Notes: generated by a model from the sequence alone, not told the origin. Shown: positions 43,027-52,724, counted from the stretch's first letter. The stretch is 64,000 nucleotides of DNA from SZUA-444 sp965226565 (GCA_965226565.1 CBDDDI010000006.1:175443-239442), one strand, 5' to 3'. Program-made: numbers and translations.

Positions 43027-44061
43027 ATGAAAAGTTTTAGCAATAGCTATAAAGAAGCTGGTGTAGATGTAACTGCTGGTTACAAAGCAGTAGAGCTTAT
43101 GAAATCACATGTTGCAAGAACAATGACTAGTGGTGTTCTTTCTGGCATTGGCGGTTTTGGTGGACTTTTTGAGCTTGATATGACAGGAATACAAAAACCT
43201 GTTCTTGTTTCTGGAACTGATGGTGTTGGAACAAAATTAAAAATTGCTTTTCTTTTGGATAAGCATAATACAGTTGGTATTGACTGTGTTGCTATGTGTG
43301 TAAATGATATTATTTGTTGTGGTGCTAAACCTCAGTTTTTTCTTGATTATATAGCTGTTGGAAAAAATGTTCCTGAAAAAGTTGCTGATATTGTATCTGG
43401 AATTGCTGATGGTTGTGTTATGTCTGATTGTGCTTTGGTTGGTGGAGAAACTGCTGAGATGCCAGGATTTTATCCTGTTGACGAATATGATTTAGCAGGA
43501 TTTTCTGTTGGTGTGGTTGATAAAGACAAGATTTTAAAACCGGAAACTCAAAAAGCAGGAGATGTAATTATTGCTTTACCATCAAGTGGAGTTCACTCAA
43601 ATGGATTTTCGCTTGTAAGAAAAGTTTTCACAGTTAATGAAGAGAATTTGTCAAAATATTATGATGAACTTGGTGCAACACTTGGAGAAACACTTCTAAC
43701 TCCTACTAAAATATATGTGAAACCAATTTTGGAGCTTATTAAAGAAGTTAATGTGAAATCAATTTCTCATATTACTGGTGGTGGATTTTATGAAAATATA
43801 CCTCGTTCACTTCCAAAAGGTATTTCTGCAAAAATATCTAGAGAAGATGTTCGTACATTACCTATTTTTGATTTAATTATGAAAACTGGAAATATACCTG
43901 AAAGAGATATGTTTAATACATTTAATATGGGCGTTGGAATGTGTGTTGTTGTTGATGAAAAAGATGCTCTAAAGGCTGTAGAGACATTGCAAGCAGCAGG
44001 CGAAGATGCTTATATTATAGGAACTCTTGTTGATGGTGAAGAAGGCGTTATACTAAAATAA
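43027..44061 (+). CDS. purM: AIR synthase
   Basis: 344 residues starting MKSFSNSYKEAGVDVTAGYKAV. The ATP site shows SGTDGVGTKLKIA and GIDCVAMCVNDIICCGA; GGETAEMPGFY and SHITGGGFYENIPR are further family motifs. ATG 43027 is preferred because AGGA lies 8 bases upstream. A 106-base gap after purF holds a possible internal promoter (TATAAT near 42982-42987), so purM onward may also be expressed separately. Confidence 0.94.
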   Translation: MKSFSNSYKEAGVDVTAGYKAVELMKSHVARTMTSGVLSGIGGFGGLFELDMTGIQKPVLVSGTDGVGTKLKIAFLLDKHNTVGIDCVAMCVNDIICCGAKPQFFLDYIAVGKNVPEKVADIVSGIADGCVMSDCALVGGETAEMPGFYPVDEYDLAGFSVGVVDKDKILKPETQKAGDVIIALPSSGVHSNGFSLVRKVFTVNEENLSKYYDELGATLGETLLTPTKIYVKPILELIKEVNVKSISHITGGGFYENIPRSLPKGISAKISREDVRTLPIFDLIMKTGNIPERDMFNTFNMGVGMCVVVDEKDALKAVETLQAAGEDAYIIGTLVDGEEGVILK

Positions 44062-44085
44062 AAAATATTTTAAAGGAGAACAATT

Positions 44086-44472
44086 ATGAAAAATATGTTT
44101 AACAAATTTGGCATTTTAACAATTATTATCATACTAGCGTTTGGCATGTGTACAGGTTGTTCCGAAAAAGATGATGCTTCTAAAAAAATTTCTGTGGTTG
44201 TTGTTTCACAAGACAAGTCAGAAAAGGAATTTACTATTAAGACTAAAAGTCAGTTTTTAGGGCAAGCTCTTATTGAAGATGGACTTGCTACTGATTTAAT
44301 TAATTATCAAGGTTTTTTTGCGAAAACAATTAATGGAGAAACAGTTGATACTAATTCTTCACAGTGGTGGTGTTTTACAACAGAAGGTGATAGACCAATT
44401 GAGAAAAGTGTAAAACAGACTCCTATTTCTGATGGAGATAAATTCAAAATTACTTTTATGCAAGGAACCTAG
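44086..44472 (+). CDS. DUF4430 lipoprotein, copy 1
   Basis: 128 residues. A signal peptide ends in a lipobox-like GMCTGC-SEKD. The rest is one DUF4430 domain (transcobalamin C-terminal-like): FLGQALIEDGL, SQWWCFTTEG and DGDKFKITF. It would sit on the outer face of the membrane. The domain is found in cobalamin-binding and surface proteins of Firmicutes, but the ligand here is not known. It lies 24 bases after purM and is read with the purine genes, which is unexpected for a lipoprotein. Confidence 0.75.
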   Translation: MKNMFNKFGILTIIIILAFGMCTGCSEKDDASKKISVVVVSQDKSEKEFTIKTKSQFLGQALIEDGLATDLINYQGFFAKTINGETVDTNSSQWWCFTTEGDRPIEKSVKQTPISDGDKFKITFMQGT

Positions 44473-44490
44473 GCTTTCTAAGGAGAAAAT

Positions 44491-44895
44491 ATGAAAAAAT
44501 TAATGAGCAGATTTAGTGTTGTGGCTGTAATAGTTATTCTTGTAGTTACTTCTTTTACTGGTTGTGGTGATAAAAAATCGTCATCTAGTTTAGAAGATAA
44601 TAAAGTTAAGAATATTGCTATAACAGTTGTTTACAAAGATAAATCAAAAAAAGAATTTAAGATTGAAACTGAAAAAGAGTTTTTAGGACAAGCTCTTGTT
44701 GATGAAAAACTTATTGAAGGTAAAAAAGGCGATTATGGTCTTTATATTACAAAAGTTGATGGACAAGAAGCTGATGAAAGTGCCAAAGAGTGGTGGTGTA
44801 TTACTAAAGGTGGAGAACAAGTTAATACTGGAGTTGATACAACACCAATTGAGAATGGTGATAAATTTGAACTCACTTTAAAAGTATGGTCTTAA
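44491..44895 (+). CDS. DUF4430 lipoprotein, copy 2
   Basis: 134 residues, paralogue of the preceding gene with lipobox TGC-GDKKS and matching FLGQALVDEKL, KEWWCITKGG and NGDKFELTL. It lies 18 bases downstream of copy 1 behind AAGGAG, so it is a tandem duplication inside the purine operon. The two differ through most of the mature domain and may bind different ligands. Confidence 0.75.
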   Translation: MKKLMSRFSVVAVIVILVVTSFTGCGDKKSSSSLEDNKVKNIAITVVYKDKSKKEFKIETEKEFLGQALVDEKLIEGKKGDYGLYITKVDGQEADESAKEWWCITKGGEQVNTGVDTTPIENGDKFELTLKVWS

Positions 44896-44917
44896 GGTTT
44901 CTTTTATGGAGATTAAA

Positions 44918-45541
44918 ATGAAAAATATAGTTGTACTTGTTTCTGGAGGTGGAACAAATCTCCAAGCACTTATTGATGCAGAAAAAGATGGCAAAATAAA
45001 AAATGGTAAAATTACTTGTGTTATATCATCAAATCCAGATGCCTTTGCTCTTAAAAGAGCTAAGGAGTCTGGAATAAAAGGTGTTGTTGTTTCAAGAAAA
45101 GATTATGATGATATTGCGCAGTATAGTAAAGCAATAAAAGAGACTTTAATATCTGAAAAAGCTGATCTTGTTGTGTTTGCAGGATTTATGTCTATTTTAG
45201 ATGAACAAGTTGCAAATGCTTTTCCATATAAAATGATAAATGTTCATCCATCATTAATTCCTGCGTTTTGTGGCAAAGGATTTTATGGATTGCATGTACA
45301 TGAAGCAGCAATTAATGCAGGTGTTAAATTAACAGGTGCTACTGTACATTTTGTTACTGCAGTGTGTGATGGTGGTCCTATTATTTTGCAAAAATCTGTT
45401 GAAGTGAAAAAAGATGATACTCCTGAAATTTTACAAAAACGTGTAATGACTAAAGCTGAATGGCAGATATTGCCTGAAGCTGTTTCGCTTTTTTGTGATG
45501 ATAGGATAATTATAAATAAAAATTATGCTTACATAAATTAA
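44918..45541 (+). CDS. purN: GAR transformylase (formyltetrahydrofolate-dependent)
   Basis: 207 residues: IVVLVSGGGTNLQALIDA (phosphate loop), FAGFMSILDEQVANAFPYKMINVHPSLIPAF with the catalytic Asn-His, and TGATVHFV with a later acidic site. ATG 44918 has GGAG 6 bases upstream. It transfers formyl to glycinamide ribonucleotide. Confidence 0.93.
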   Translation: MKNIVVLVSGGGTNLQALIDAEKDGKIKNGKITCVISSNPDAFALKRAKESGIKGVVVSRKDYDDIAQYSKAIKETLISEKADLVVFAGFMSILDEQVANAFPYKMINVHPSLIPAFCGKGFYGLHVHEAAINAGVKLTGATVHFVTAVCDGGPIILQKSVEVKKDDTPEILQKRVMTKAEWQILPEAVSLFCDDRIIINKNYAYIN

Positions 45542-45554
45542 TAGAGGTGTGAAA

Positions 45555-46268
45555 ATGAATAAAATATCGATTTTTGATGAATTAAACAATAATGCTTATC
45601 CAGGACGTGGAATAATTATTGGACAATCTAGTTGTGGTAAATATGCTGTTACTGCTTATTTTATAATGGGAAGAAGTGAAAATAGCAGAAATAGAATTTT
45701 TGTTCCAACAGAAGATGGAATTAAAACAGAAGCTTATGATCCAAGTAAACTTACTGATCCATCATTAATTATTTATTCTCCTGTACGTGTATTAGGAAAT
45801 AAAACAATTGTAACAAATGGAGATCAAACTGATACTATTTATGATTTAATGAGTAGAGGTGAAACATTTGAACAAGCTTTAACTACACGTGAATTTGAGC
45901 CTGATGCTCCTAATTTCACTCCTAGAATTTCTGGTTTAATAGAAATTATAGATGGAGAAATGGATTATAATATGTCAATACTTAAAAGTACAAATGGTAA
46001 TCCACAAGCATGTCAAAGGTTTACTTATTCATATTCTTCTCCATTAAAAGGTGAAGGTCATTTTATTCATACATATATTGGTGATGGAAATCGTTTGCCA
46101 TCTTTTGAAGGTGAACCAAAAAGAATCTCAATAGATGAAAATATTAATACATTCACAACTAAACTTTGGGGTAGTTTAGACAGAAATAATAAAGTATCGC
46201 TTTTTGTAAGATATATTGATCTTGAAACTTATGAAGAGACAACAAAAATTGTTAATAAGAATGAATAA
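45555..46268 (+). CDS. IMP cyclohydrolase, PurO-type
   Basis: 237 residues: NAYPGRGIIIGQSSCGKYAV, AYFIMGRSENSRNRIF and GEGHFIHTYIGDGN. The length and pattern are those of the archaeal-type IMP cyclohydrolase (PurO), which closes the ring of FAICAR to IMP. The usual bacterial enzyme is the N-terminal half of PurH, absent here. In many clostridia a PurO-like gene is paired with a separate transformylase, as in this operon. GAGGTG precedes ATG 45555. Confidence 0.85.
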   Translation: MNKISIFDELNNNAYPGRGIIIGQSSCGKYAVTAYFIMGRSENSRNRIFVPTEDGIKTEAYDPSKLTDPSLIIYSPVRVLGNKTIVTNGDQTDTIYDLMSRGETFEQALTTREFEPDAPNFTPRISGLIEIIDGEMDYNMSILKSTNGNPQACQRFTYSYSSPLKGEGHFIHTYIGDGNRLPSFEGEPKRISIDENINTFTTKLWGSLDRNNKVSLFVRYIDLETYEETTKIVNKNE

Positions 46269-46277
46269 GGAGCAAAA

Positions 46278-47450
46278 ATGAAAGAACTTTTATTAAAATA
46301 TGGTTGTAATCCTAATCAAAAACCTGCTAAAATCTATACAGAAAATTGTGATTTGCCAATTAAAGTTTTAAATGGTAATCCAGGATATATTAATTTTATG
46401 GATGCTTTAAATGGATGGCAACTTGTTAAAGAGCTTAAAGAAGCTACAGGAATTGCTGCAGCAACTTCTTTTAAACATGTTTCTCCTGCTGGCGCTGGAC
46501 TTGCTTTGCCACTTTCAGATACACTTAAAAAGATATATTTTGTTGATGATTTGGAATTATCTCCATTAGCTTGTGCTTATGCTAGAGCAAGAGGTGCTGA
46601 TAGAATGTCATCATATGGTGATTTTATATCTTTGTCTGATGTTTGTGATAAACAAACTGCAACTATGATTGCTAGAGAAGTTTCTGATGGTGTTATTGCT
46701 CCTGGCTATACAGATGAGGCTCTTGAAATATTAAAAACAAAAAGAAAAGGTTCATATAATATAATTCAAATTGATGAGAATTATAAACCAGAACCTATTG
46801 AGCATAAACAAGTCTTTGGAATTACTTTTGAACAAGGCAGAAATGAAATTAAAATTGATAAAAATGCACTTGGAGAAATTGTAACGAATAATAAAAATAT
46901 TCCTGATGATAAAAAGAATGATTTGGTTTTAGCTTTAATTACTCTTAAATATACACAATCTAACTCAGTTTGTTATGCTTATGAAGGCCAAGCTATTGGT
47001 ATTGGTGCTGGTCAACAATCAAGAATCCATTGTACAAGACTTGCTGGAAATAAAGCTGATAATTGGTTTTTAAGACAATCTCCAAAAGTTTTAGAACTTC
47101 AGTTTGTTGATGGAATTAGACGTGCTGATAGAGATAATGCTATTGATATTTATATTTCAGATGAATATATGGATGTTCTTGAAGATGGCGTTTGGCAAAA
47201 TATATTTAAAGTAAAACCATCTGTTTTTACTAAAGAGGAAAAACAAGAATGGTTGTCTAAACAAAGTGGTGTTTGTCTTGGATCAGATGCATTTTTCCCA
47301 TTTGGAGATAATATAGAAAGAGCTTATAAAAGTGGAGTTTCATATATTGCTCAACCTGGTGGATCTATTCGTGATGATAATGTAATTGATACTTGTAATA
47401 AATACGATATTTCCATGGCAATGAATGGAATTAGATTGTTCCATCACTAA
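46278..47450 (+). CDS. stand-alone AICAR transformylase
   Basis: 390 residues corresponding to the C-terminal transformylase part of PurH without the cyclohydrolase half: LLLKYGCNPNQKPAKIY, SFKHVSPAGAGLA (Lys-His catalytic pair), ARARGADRMSSYGDFI and GIGAGQQSRIHCTRLAGNKAD. It transfers formyl from 10-formyl-THF to AICAR. It lies 9 bases after the cyclohydrolase gene and together the two replace bifunctional PurH. Confidence 0.88.
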   Translation: MKELLLKYGCNPNQKPAKIYTENCDLPIKVLNGNPGYINFMDALNGWQLVKELKEATGIAAATSFKHVSPAGAGLALPLSDTLKKIYFVDDLELSPLACAYARARGADRMSSYGDFISLSDVCDKQTATMIAREVSDGVIAPGYTDEALEILKTKRKGSYNIIQIDENYKPEPIEHKQVFGITFEQGRNEIKIDKNALGEIVTNNKNIPDDKKNDLVLALITLKYTQSNSVCYAYEGQAIGIGAGQQSRIHCTRLAGNKADNWFLRQSPKVLELQFVDGIRRADRDNAIDIYISDEYMDVLEDGVWQNIFKVKPSVFTKEEKQEWLSKQSGVCLGSDAFFPFGDNIERAYKSGVSYIAQPGGSIRDDNVIDTCNKYDISMAMNGIRLFHH

Positions 47451-47468
47451 TTTGAAAGGATAGATTGG

Positions 47469-48737
47469 ATGAGATTTTTAGTTGTTGGAAGTGGCGGAAG
47501 AGAACATGCTATAATTATGAAACTTGCTCAAAGTAGTAAAGTTTCTGAAATTCATTGTGCTCCAGGAAATGCAGGAATTGCAAAATTTGCAACATGCCAT
47601 GATGTTAAAGCTTGTGATATAGATGGTATGGTTGATTTAGCTCAAAAAATAAATGCTGATATGGTTGTTGTTGCTCCGGATGATCCTTTGGTTGCTGGAA
47701 TGGTTGATGTTTTAAATGAAAAAGGTATAAAGACTTTTGGTCCAAATAAAGCTGCTGCTATTTTAGAAGGTAGTAAGGTTTTTTCTAAAAAGTTGATGCA
47801 AAAATATAATATTCCTACTGCTGAATATAAAGTTTTTGATAATGATAAAGAAGCTATTGAGTATGTCAAAAATAAAAATGAATATCCAACTGTGATTAAA
47901 GCTGATGGGCTTGCTCTTGGTAAAGGAGTTATAATTGCTGAAAATTTTGATCAAGCTGTTAGTGCTATTAAATCAATAATTTCTGATAAGGTTTTTGGCG
48001 AAAGTGGTAATAAAATAGTAGTTGAAGAGTTTTTAACTGGTCCTGAAGTTTCTGTTTTGTCGTTTTGTGACGGAAAAACAATTGTTCCTATGATTTCTTC
48101 AATGGATCATAAAAGAGCTTTAGAAGGCGATAAAGGTTTAAACACAGGTGGCATGGGAACGATTGCACCAAATCCATTTTATAATGAGAAAATTGCAAAA
48201 ATTTGTATGGAAACTATTTTTAAACCAACTTTAAATGCTATGAGATCAGAAAATAGACCTTTTAAAGGATGTTTGTATTTTGGATTGATGCTTACTTCAA
48301 AAGGTCCTAAGGTTATTGAATATAATTGTAGATTTGGAGATCCTGAAACTCAAGTTGTTTTACCTTTGTTAGATATTGATATTGTTGATATTTTTGATGC
48401 TATTTGGCAAGAAAATTTGTCTGAATTAAGCGTTAAATGGAAAAATAAATCAGCATCTTGTGTTATAATGGCGTCTGGTGGATATCCAAAAAAATATGAA
48501 TCAGGTAAAATTATTAAAGGACTTGATGAAAATGGTCAACTTGATGGAGGATTTATTTATCATGCTGGCACAAAAAATGATGATAATAATATAGTTACTT
48601 CTGGTGGTAGAGTTCTTGGTGTGACTTGTATTGATGATAGTATTCAAGGTGCTTTAAAGAAAAGTTATAATCTTATTTCTAAGATAGATTTTGAAAAAGC
48701 TTATTATAGAAAAGATATTGGATATAAAGCTACATAA
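47469..48737 (+). CDS. purD: GAR synthetase
   Basis: 422 residues, ATP-grasp enzyme: FLVVGSGGREHAI at the start, VIKADGLALGKGVIIA, GNKIVVEEFLTGPEVS and EYNCRFGDPETQVVLP. It attaches glycine to phosphoribosylamine. Last gene of the operon, closed by an intrinsic terminator. purL, purQ and purB are not in the window. Confidence 0.95.
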   Translation: MRFLVVGSGGREHAIIMKLAQSSKVSEIHCAPGNAGIAKFATCHDVKACDIDGMVDLAQKINADMVVVAPDDPLVAGMVDVLNEKGIKTFGPNKAAAILEGSKVFSKKLMQKYNIPTAEYKVFDNDKEAIEYVKNKNEYPTVIKADGLALGKGVIIAENFDQAVSAIKSIISDKVFGESGNKIVVEEFLTGPEVSVLSFCDGKTIVPMISSMDHKRALEGDKGLNTGGMGTIAPNPFYNEKIAKICMETIFKPTLNAMRSENRPFKGCLYFGLMLTSKGPKVIEYNCRFGDPETQVVLPLLDIDIVDIFDAIWQENLSELSVKWKNKSASCVIMASGGYPKKYESGKIIKGLDENGQLDGGFIYHAGTKNDDNNIVTSGGRVLGVTCIDDSIQGALKKSYNLISKIDFEKAYYRKDIGYKAT

Positions 48738-48740
48738 TAA

Positions 48741-48775
48741 AAATAACGTGCAATAAAAATTGCACGTTATTTTTG
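48741..48775 (+). terminator. intrinsic terminator of the purine operon
   Basis: ATAACGTGCAA pairs with TTGCACGTTAT, followed by TTTTG. It lies 4 bases after the purD stop. Confidence 0.85.
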
Positions 48776-48793
48776 TATATGAAATTTGCAAAT

Positions 48794-48831
48794 AAAAAAG
48801 GTATCAAATATGATAATTTGATACCTTTTAT
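48794..48831 (-). terminator. intrinsic terminator of prs
   Basis: AAAAGGTATCAAAT pairs with ATTTGATACCTTTT around a short loop; on the minus strand the T-run follows. Back-to-back with the purD terminator. Confidence 0.8.
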
Positions 48832-48834
48832 AAT

Positions 48835-49980
48835 TTATTTAATATTATTTTTAGCTAAAAGAGCTTTAACTTTTTTGTGTGGATCAATAATGTTGCTAAT
48901 AGAAATATTGTGATTCAAAGCAGCAATAAAGTATGCAATATATTTAGACATATCAACTTCATTAAACCATTCTCTTTTTCTAAGTTCAGGAGTTAAATAA
49001 GTTAAATTTGTACCAAATACACCATCAATAATTCCTTCAGAAAATGCTTTATCAAAACTATCAAGACCATTTGTAAAAATAGGATAAGTTGCAAAAGCGA
49101 AAATTCTTTTTGCTTTTCTTTTCTTAAGTTCATGAGCAATATCAAGCATAGATTCGCCAGAAGAAATAATATCATCAGCAATAAATACGTCTTTACCTTC
49201 AACATCATTTCCAAGATACTCATGAGCAACAATAGGATTTCTTCCGTTTATTACTGTAGAATAATCACGTCTTTTGTAGAACATACCAAGATCAACTTTT
49301 AAAACTGAAGCATAGTACATATTTCTAGCTATAGCACCTTCATCAGGACTAATAACCATGAAATTATCTTTAGTTGGTTTAAAGTCAGAAAGATTTCTAA
49401 ACATTGATTTAAGCACTTGATAAGCAGGCATAATGTTATCAAATCCCATAAGAGGAATAGCATTTTGAACTCTAGGATCATGAGCATCAAATGTTACAAT
49501 ATTTTGAACACCAAATTTTTTAAGTTCTTGTAATGCAACAGCACAATCAAGTGATTCTCTATAATTTCTTCTGTGTTGTCTACCGCCATAAAGTAAAGGC
49601 ATAATAACGTTAATTCTATCTGCTTTACCACCAGCAGCTTGAATTAGTCTTTTTAAATCTTGGTAATGGTCATCAGGTGACATACAGTTTTGTCTTCCAA
49701 AAAGTTCATATGTGCAACTATAGTTACCAACATCACAAATAATAAACAAATCATCTCCACGAACAGTGCTTTTAATAAGAGCTTTGCTATCACCAGAAGA
49801 AAAACGTGGGCAATCAGTTTCAATCAAAAAGCTATCTTCAGCGAAGCCGCCTTCTTTAGACCATTCTACTAAATATTTGTTAACCTTTTCTCCTAAATTT
49901 GAAGCTCCATCCATAGCAATTATTCCAAGAGGAGCATTTCGAGTTTGAGGGTCAAATAATTGTTTTTTATTAATTTCCAT
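48835..49980 (-). CDS. prs: ribose-phosphate pyrophosphokinase
   Basis: 381 residues, about 60 longer than the ~315 of typical Prs. The PRPP-binding loop VFIADDIISSGESMLDIAHEL and the ATP/ribose-5-phosphate region VTFDAHDPRVQNAIP are clear. LYGGRQHRRNYRESLDC near residue 130 replaces the canonical YARQDRK flexible loop. This is the longer variant found in some clostridia. It makes PRPP, the substrate of PurF encoded on the facing operon. ATG 49980 has GAAAGG upstream; the longer start at 50052 is unlikely. Confidence 0.85.
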   Translation of the reverse strand: MEINKKQLFDPQTRNAPLGIIAMDGASNLGEKVNKYLVEWSKEGGFAEDSFLIETDCPRFSSGDSKALIKSTVRGDDLFIICDVGNYSCTYELFGRQNCMSPDDHYQDLKRLIQAAGGKADRINVIMPLLYGGRQHRRNYRESLDCAVALQELKKFGVQNIVTFDAHDPRVQNAIPLMGFDNIMPAYQVLKSMFRNLSDFKPTKDNFMVISPDEGAIARNMYYASVLKVDLGMFYKRRDYSTVINGRNPIVAHEYLGNDVEGKDVFIADDIISSGESMLDIAHELKKRKAKRIFAFATYPIFTNGLDSFDKAFSEGIIDGVFGTNLTYLTPELRKREWFNEVDMSKYIAYFIAALNHNISISNIIDPHKKVKALLAKNNIK

Positions 49981-50297
49981 TGTACTCTGCCTTTCATAAT
50001 AAAAACTTGTGACGCTGACAATTAAGCATATAAAATCACAACACAAAATCAAGTTTTACATAATTAATATTTTAAATACAAATAATATTATATAACACAA
50101 AAGCTTATAATACAAGGCTTTAAAAAGATATTATGTATTTTATACATTTCCTACAAAAACTAACAATATAAAGCAGTTACATTTTAATTTTAGAATATAA
50201 TTATAAAAATCAATTAAATAATATGCATATTGAAATTAATGGTGATTTAATATATAATATTATATTGAAAGGTTATATTTTAATTAGGAGGTAATAT
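49981..50297. other. divergent spacer between prs and murD
   Basis: 317 bases without a gene. It holds the murD promoter at 50230-50258; a clear prs promoter could not be picked out from several AT-rich candidates. Confidence 0.5.
50230..50258 (+). promoter_or_regulatory. murD promoter
   Basis: TTGAAA (50230-50235), 17-bp spacer, TATAAT (50253-50258), about 40 bases before the ATG at 50298. Confidence 0.55.
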
Positions 50298-51686
50298 ATG
50301 ACAAAAGCAGAAAAGTTTTTTAAAGATATAAGATACAAAAAAATAGCATTTATTGGATCTGGAGTTAGTCACAATGATCTTATAAAATTATTTTTGCAAA
50401 AAGGTATAGATGTAACACTTTGTGATAAAAGAACAAAAGAACAATTTGATTCTGATTTTATAGAAGAGCTAGTTGAAAATGGTGCGCAGTTATCTTTAGG
50501 AGAAGATTATTTAGAAGGTATATATTCATGTGATATAATTTTTAGGACACCTGGTATGTATTACAATCATCCTGCTATACAAAAAGCAAGAAACATGGGT
50601 ATTGTTGTAACATCTGAAATGGAAGTATTTTTTGATTTATGTCCATGTAGAATAGTTGCAGTAACTGGATCTGATGGAAAAACAACTACAACAACTTTAA
50701 TTAGTGAGTTTTATAGAGAAGAAAGAAGAAGAGTATATAAAGGTGGAAATATAGGAAAAGCACTTTTGCCTGTAATAGAAAAAATAACTGAACATGATAT
50801 TGCAGTAGTTGAGCTTTCTAGTTTTCAGCTTTTATCAATGAGAAAATCTCCGGATGTTGCTGTAATAACAAATATTTCACCTAATCATCTTGATGTGCAT
50901 GGCACTATGGAAGAATACATATATTCTAAAACTAATATTATTGCTCATCAAAATGCGTTTTCAAAAACTGTATTAAATGCTGATAATGAGCAAACTATAA
51001 ATTTGAGACATTTGGTTAGAGGAAATTTAGTTACTTTTAGTAGACAAAGTAAAGTAAGAAGAGGAGCTTTTTTGGATAATGGAATGCTATGTTATTCTGA
51101 TGATGGTATAATAACAGAAATTGTTTCTGCTTCTGCTATAAAGATACCAGGAATTCATAATGTAGAGAATTATCTTACTGCAATTGCTGCAACATGGGGA
51201 GATGTTAGATTAGAAAACATAGTTAAAGTTGCACAGAATTTTGGCGGAGTAGAACATAGAATAGAGTTTGTAAGAGAAATAAAAGGAGTAAAATACTATA
51301 ACGATAGTATAGCAACTTCACCTACAAGAGTTTTGGCTGGATTAAATTCTTTTGATCAAAAACTTATTGTTATTGCTGGTGGATATGATAAGAAAATACC
51401 ATTTGAACCTCTTGCAGATGCTGTGAATGAAAAAGTAAAAATTTTGATTTTAATGGGAGATACAGCTAAGAAAATAGAAGAAGCGATAACAAGTAGCGAT
51501 TCTTATAATCCAAAAGAACTTAAAATTTTAAAAGCAAAAAGTCTTGAGGATGCTGTAAAGATTGCAAAATCTCATGCTAAGGAAGGTGACATAGTCACAT
51601 TATCTCCAGCATGTGCAAGTTTTGATAAATATAGAAATTTTGAAGAAAGAGGAAATCACTTCAAAAATATAATAAATTCAATATAA
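50298..51686 (+). CDS. murD: UDP-N-acetylmuramoyl-L-alanine:D-glutamate ligase
   Basis: 462 residues: an N-terminal UDP-binding Rossmann part (IAFIGSGVSHNDLI), the ATP loop VTGSDGKTTTTTLIS near residue 117, ELSSFQLLSM, TNISPNHLDVHGTMEEY and the C-terminal YYNDSIATSPTRVLAGL. It adds D-Glu to UDP-MurNAc-Ala in the cytoplasm. It starts a run of plus-strand genes through to dnaE. AGGAGG precedes the ATG. Confidence 0.93.
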   Translation: MTKAEKFFKDIRYKKIAFIGSGVSHNDLIKLFLQKGIDVTLCDKRTKEQFDSDFIEELVENGAQLSLGEDYLEGIYSCDIIFRTPGMYYNHPAIQKARNMGIVVTSEMEVFFDLCPCRIVAVTGSDGKTTTTTLISEFYREERRRVYKGGNIGKALLPVIEKITEHDIAVVELSSFQLLSMRKSPDVAVITNISPNHLDVHGTMEEYIYSKTNIIAHQNAFSKTVLNADNEQTINLRHLVRGNLVTFSRQSKVRRGAFLDNGMLCYSDDGIITEIVSASAIKIPGIHNVENYLTAIAATWGDVRLENIVKVAQNFGGVEHRIEFVREIKGVKYYNDSIATSPTRVLAGLNSFDQKLIVIAGGYDKKIPFEPLADAVNEKVKILILMGDTAKKIEEAITSSDSYNPKELKILKAKSLEDAVKIAKSHAKEGDIVTLSPACASFDKYRNFEERGNHFKNIINSI

Positions 51687-51701
51687 GGATTGGTATTTTA
51701 A

Positions 51702-52724
51702 ATGAATATAAAAGACACACTTTTTAAACTTACTGAAGCTGTTGGAACTTCAGGTGATGAACAAAATGCATCACAAGTTGCTTTAGATATGTTAAAGCAA
51801 TATTCTGATAATGCTTACATTGATGGTTTTGGTAATGTTATAGGTAATATTGGAAAAGTAGATGAAAATAAACCTACTGTTTTGCTTGATGCACATATTG
51901 ATGAAATAGGTTTAGTTGTAAATTATATTACTGATGATGGATTTTTAAAGGTATCAAATTGTGGTGGTGTTGATACAAGAGTATTGCTTGCTCAACAAGT
52001 AACTGTTTTTGGTAACAAAAAAATAAAAGGAGTTATTACTTCTACTCCGCCTCATCTTGAAAAAGATAGTAAGAGTGTTCCTAAAATAGAAGATGTATTT
52101 GTTGATATTGGATATACAAAAGAACAAGCGAGTGAAATAGTTTCTTTAGGTGATAGAGTTATTATTGATAGTTATCCTTGTACATTAAATAAAAATAGAG
52201 TAATGTCAAGAGCAATAGATGATCGTTCTGGTGTTGCTTCAATTTTGTATGCACTTGATTTGGTAAAAAATAAAGAGCTTAATTATAATGTGGCTGTTCT
52301 TTTTTCTGCTCAAGAAGAAACAGGAGAAAGAGGTGCAAAAGTTGGTGCTTATACAATTAATCCTGATCTTGCTATTGCAGTAGATGTGTCATTTGCATTA
52401 ACTCCTGATGATAAACCATATAAATGTGGAAAAATGTCTGAAGGTGTTATGATTGGAATAGCTGCTTCTTTGAGTAAAGAAATGTCAGAAGAGATGATAA
52501 ATCTTGCAGAAAAAAGTAATATTTCTTATCAAAAAGAAGTTATGGGAGCTACAACTGGTACTAATGCTGATGCTATTGGAGTTACTAGATCTGGAGTTAA
52601 ATCAGTAACACTTTCAATACCATTAAAATATATGCATACACCTATTGAAGTTGTTGATACTTATGATATAATTTGCACATCAAATCTTATTGCAGACTTC
52701 TTAGTTAACGGAGGTGTTAAATAA
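51702..52724 (+). CDS. M42 family metallopeptidase, copy 1
   Basis: 340 residues. Metal and catalytic residues are in LDAHIDEIGLVV, RAIDDRSGVASI, SAQEETGERGAK, AIAVDVSF and YMHTPIEVV. M42 enzymes (glutamyl aminopeptidase/endoglucanase-annotated family) are cytosolic dodecamers that trim peptides. Its stop codon overlaps the next start (TAATG), so it is coupled with copy 2. The two copies are clearly diverged and may differ in specificity. Confidence 0.88.
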   Translation: MNIKDTLFKLTEAVGTSGDEQNASQVALDMLKQYSDNAYIDGFGNVIGNIGKVDENKPTVLLDAHIDEIGLVVNYITDDGFLKVSNCGGVDTRVLLAQQVTVFGNKKIKGVITSTPPHLEKDSKSVPKIEDVFVDIGYTKEQASEIVSLGDRVIIDSYPCTLNKNRVMSRAIDDRSGVASILYALDLVKNKELNYNVAVLFSAQEETGERGAKVGAYTINPDLAIAVDVSFALTPDDKPYKCGKMSEGVMIGIAASLSKEMSEEMINLAEKSNISYQKEVMGATTGTNADAIGVTRSGVKSVTLSIPLKYMHTPIEVVDTYDIICTSNLIADFLVNGGVK

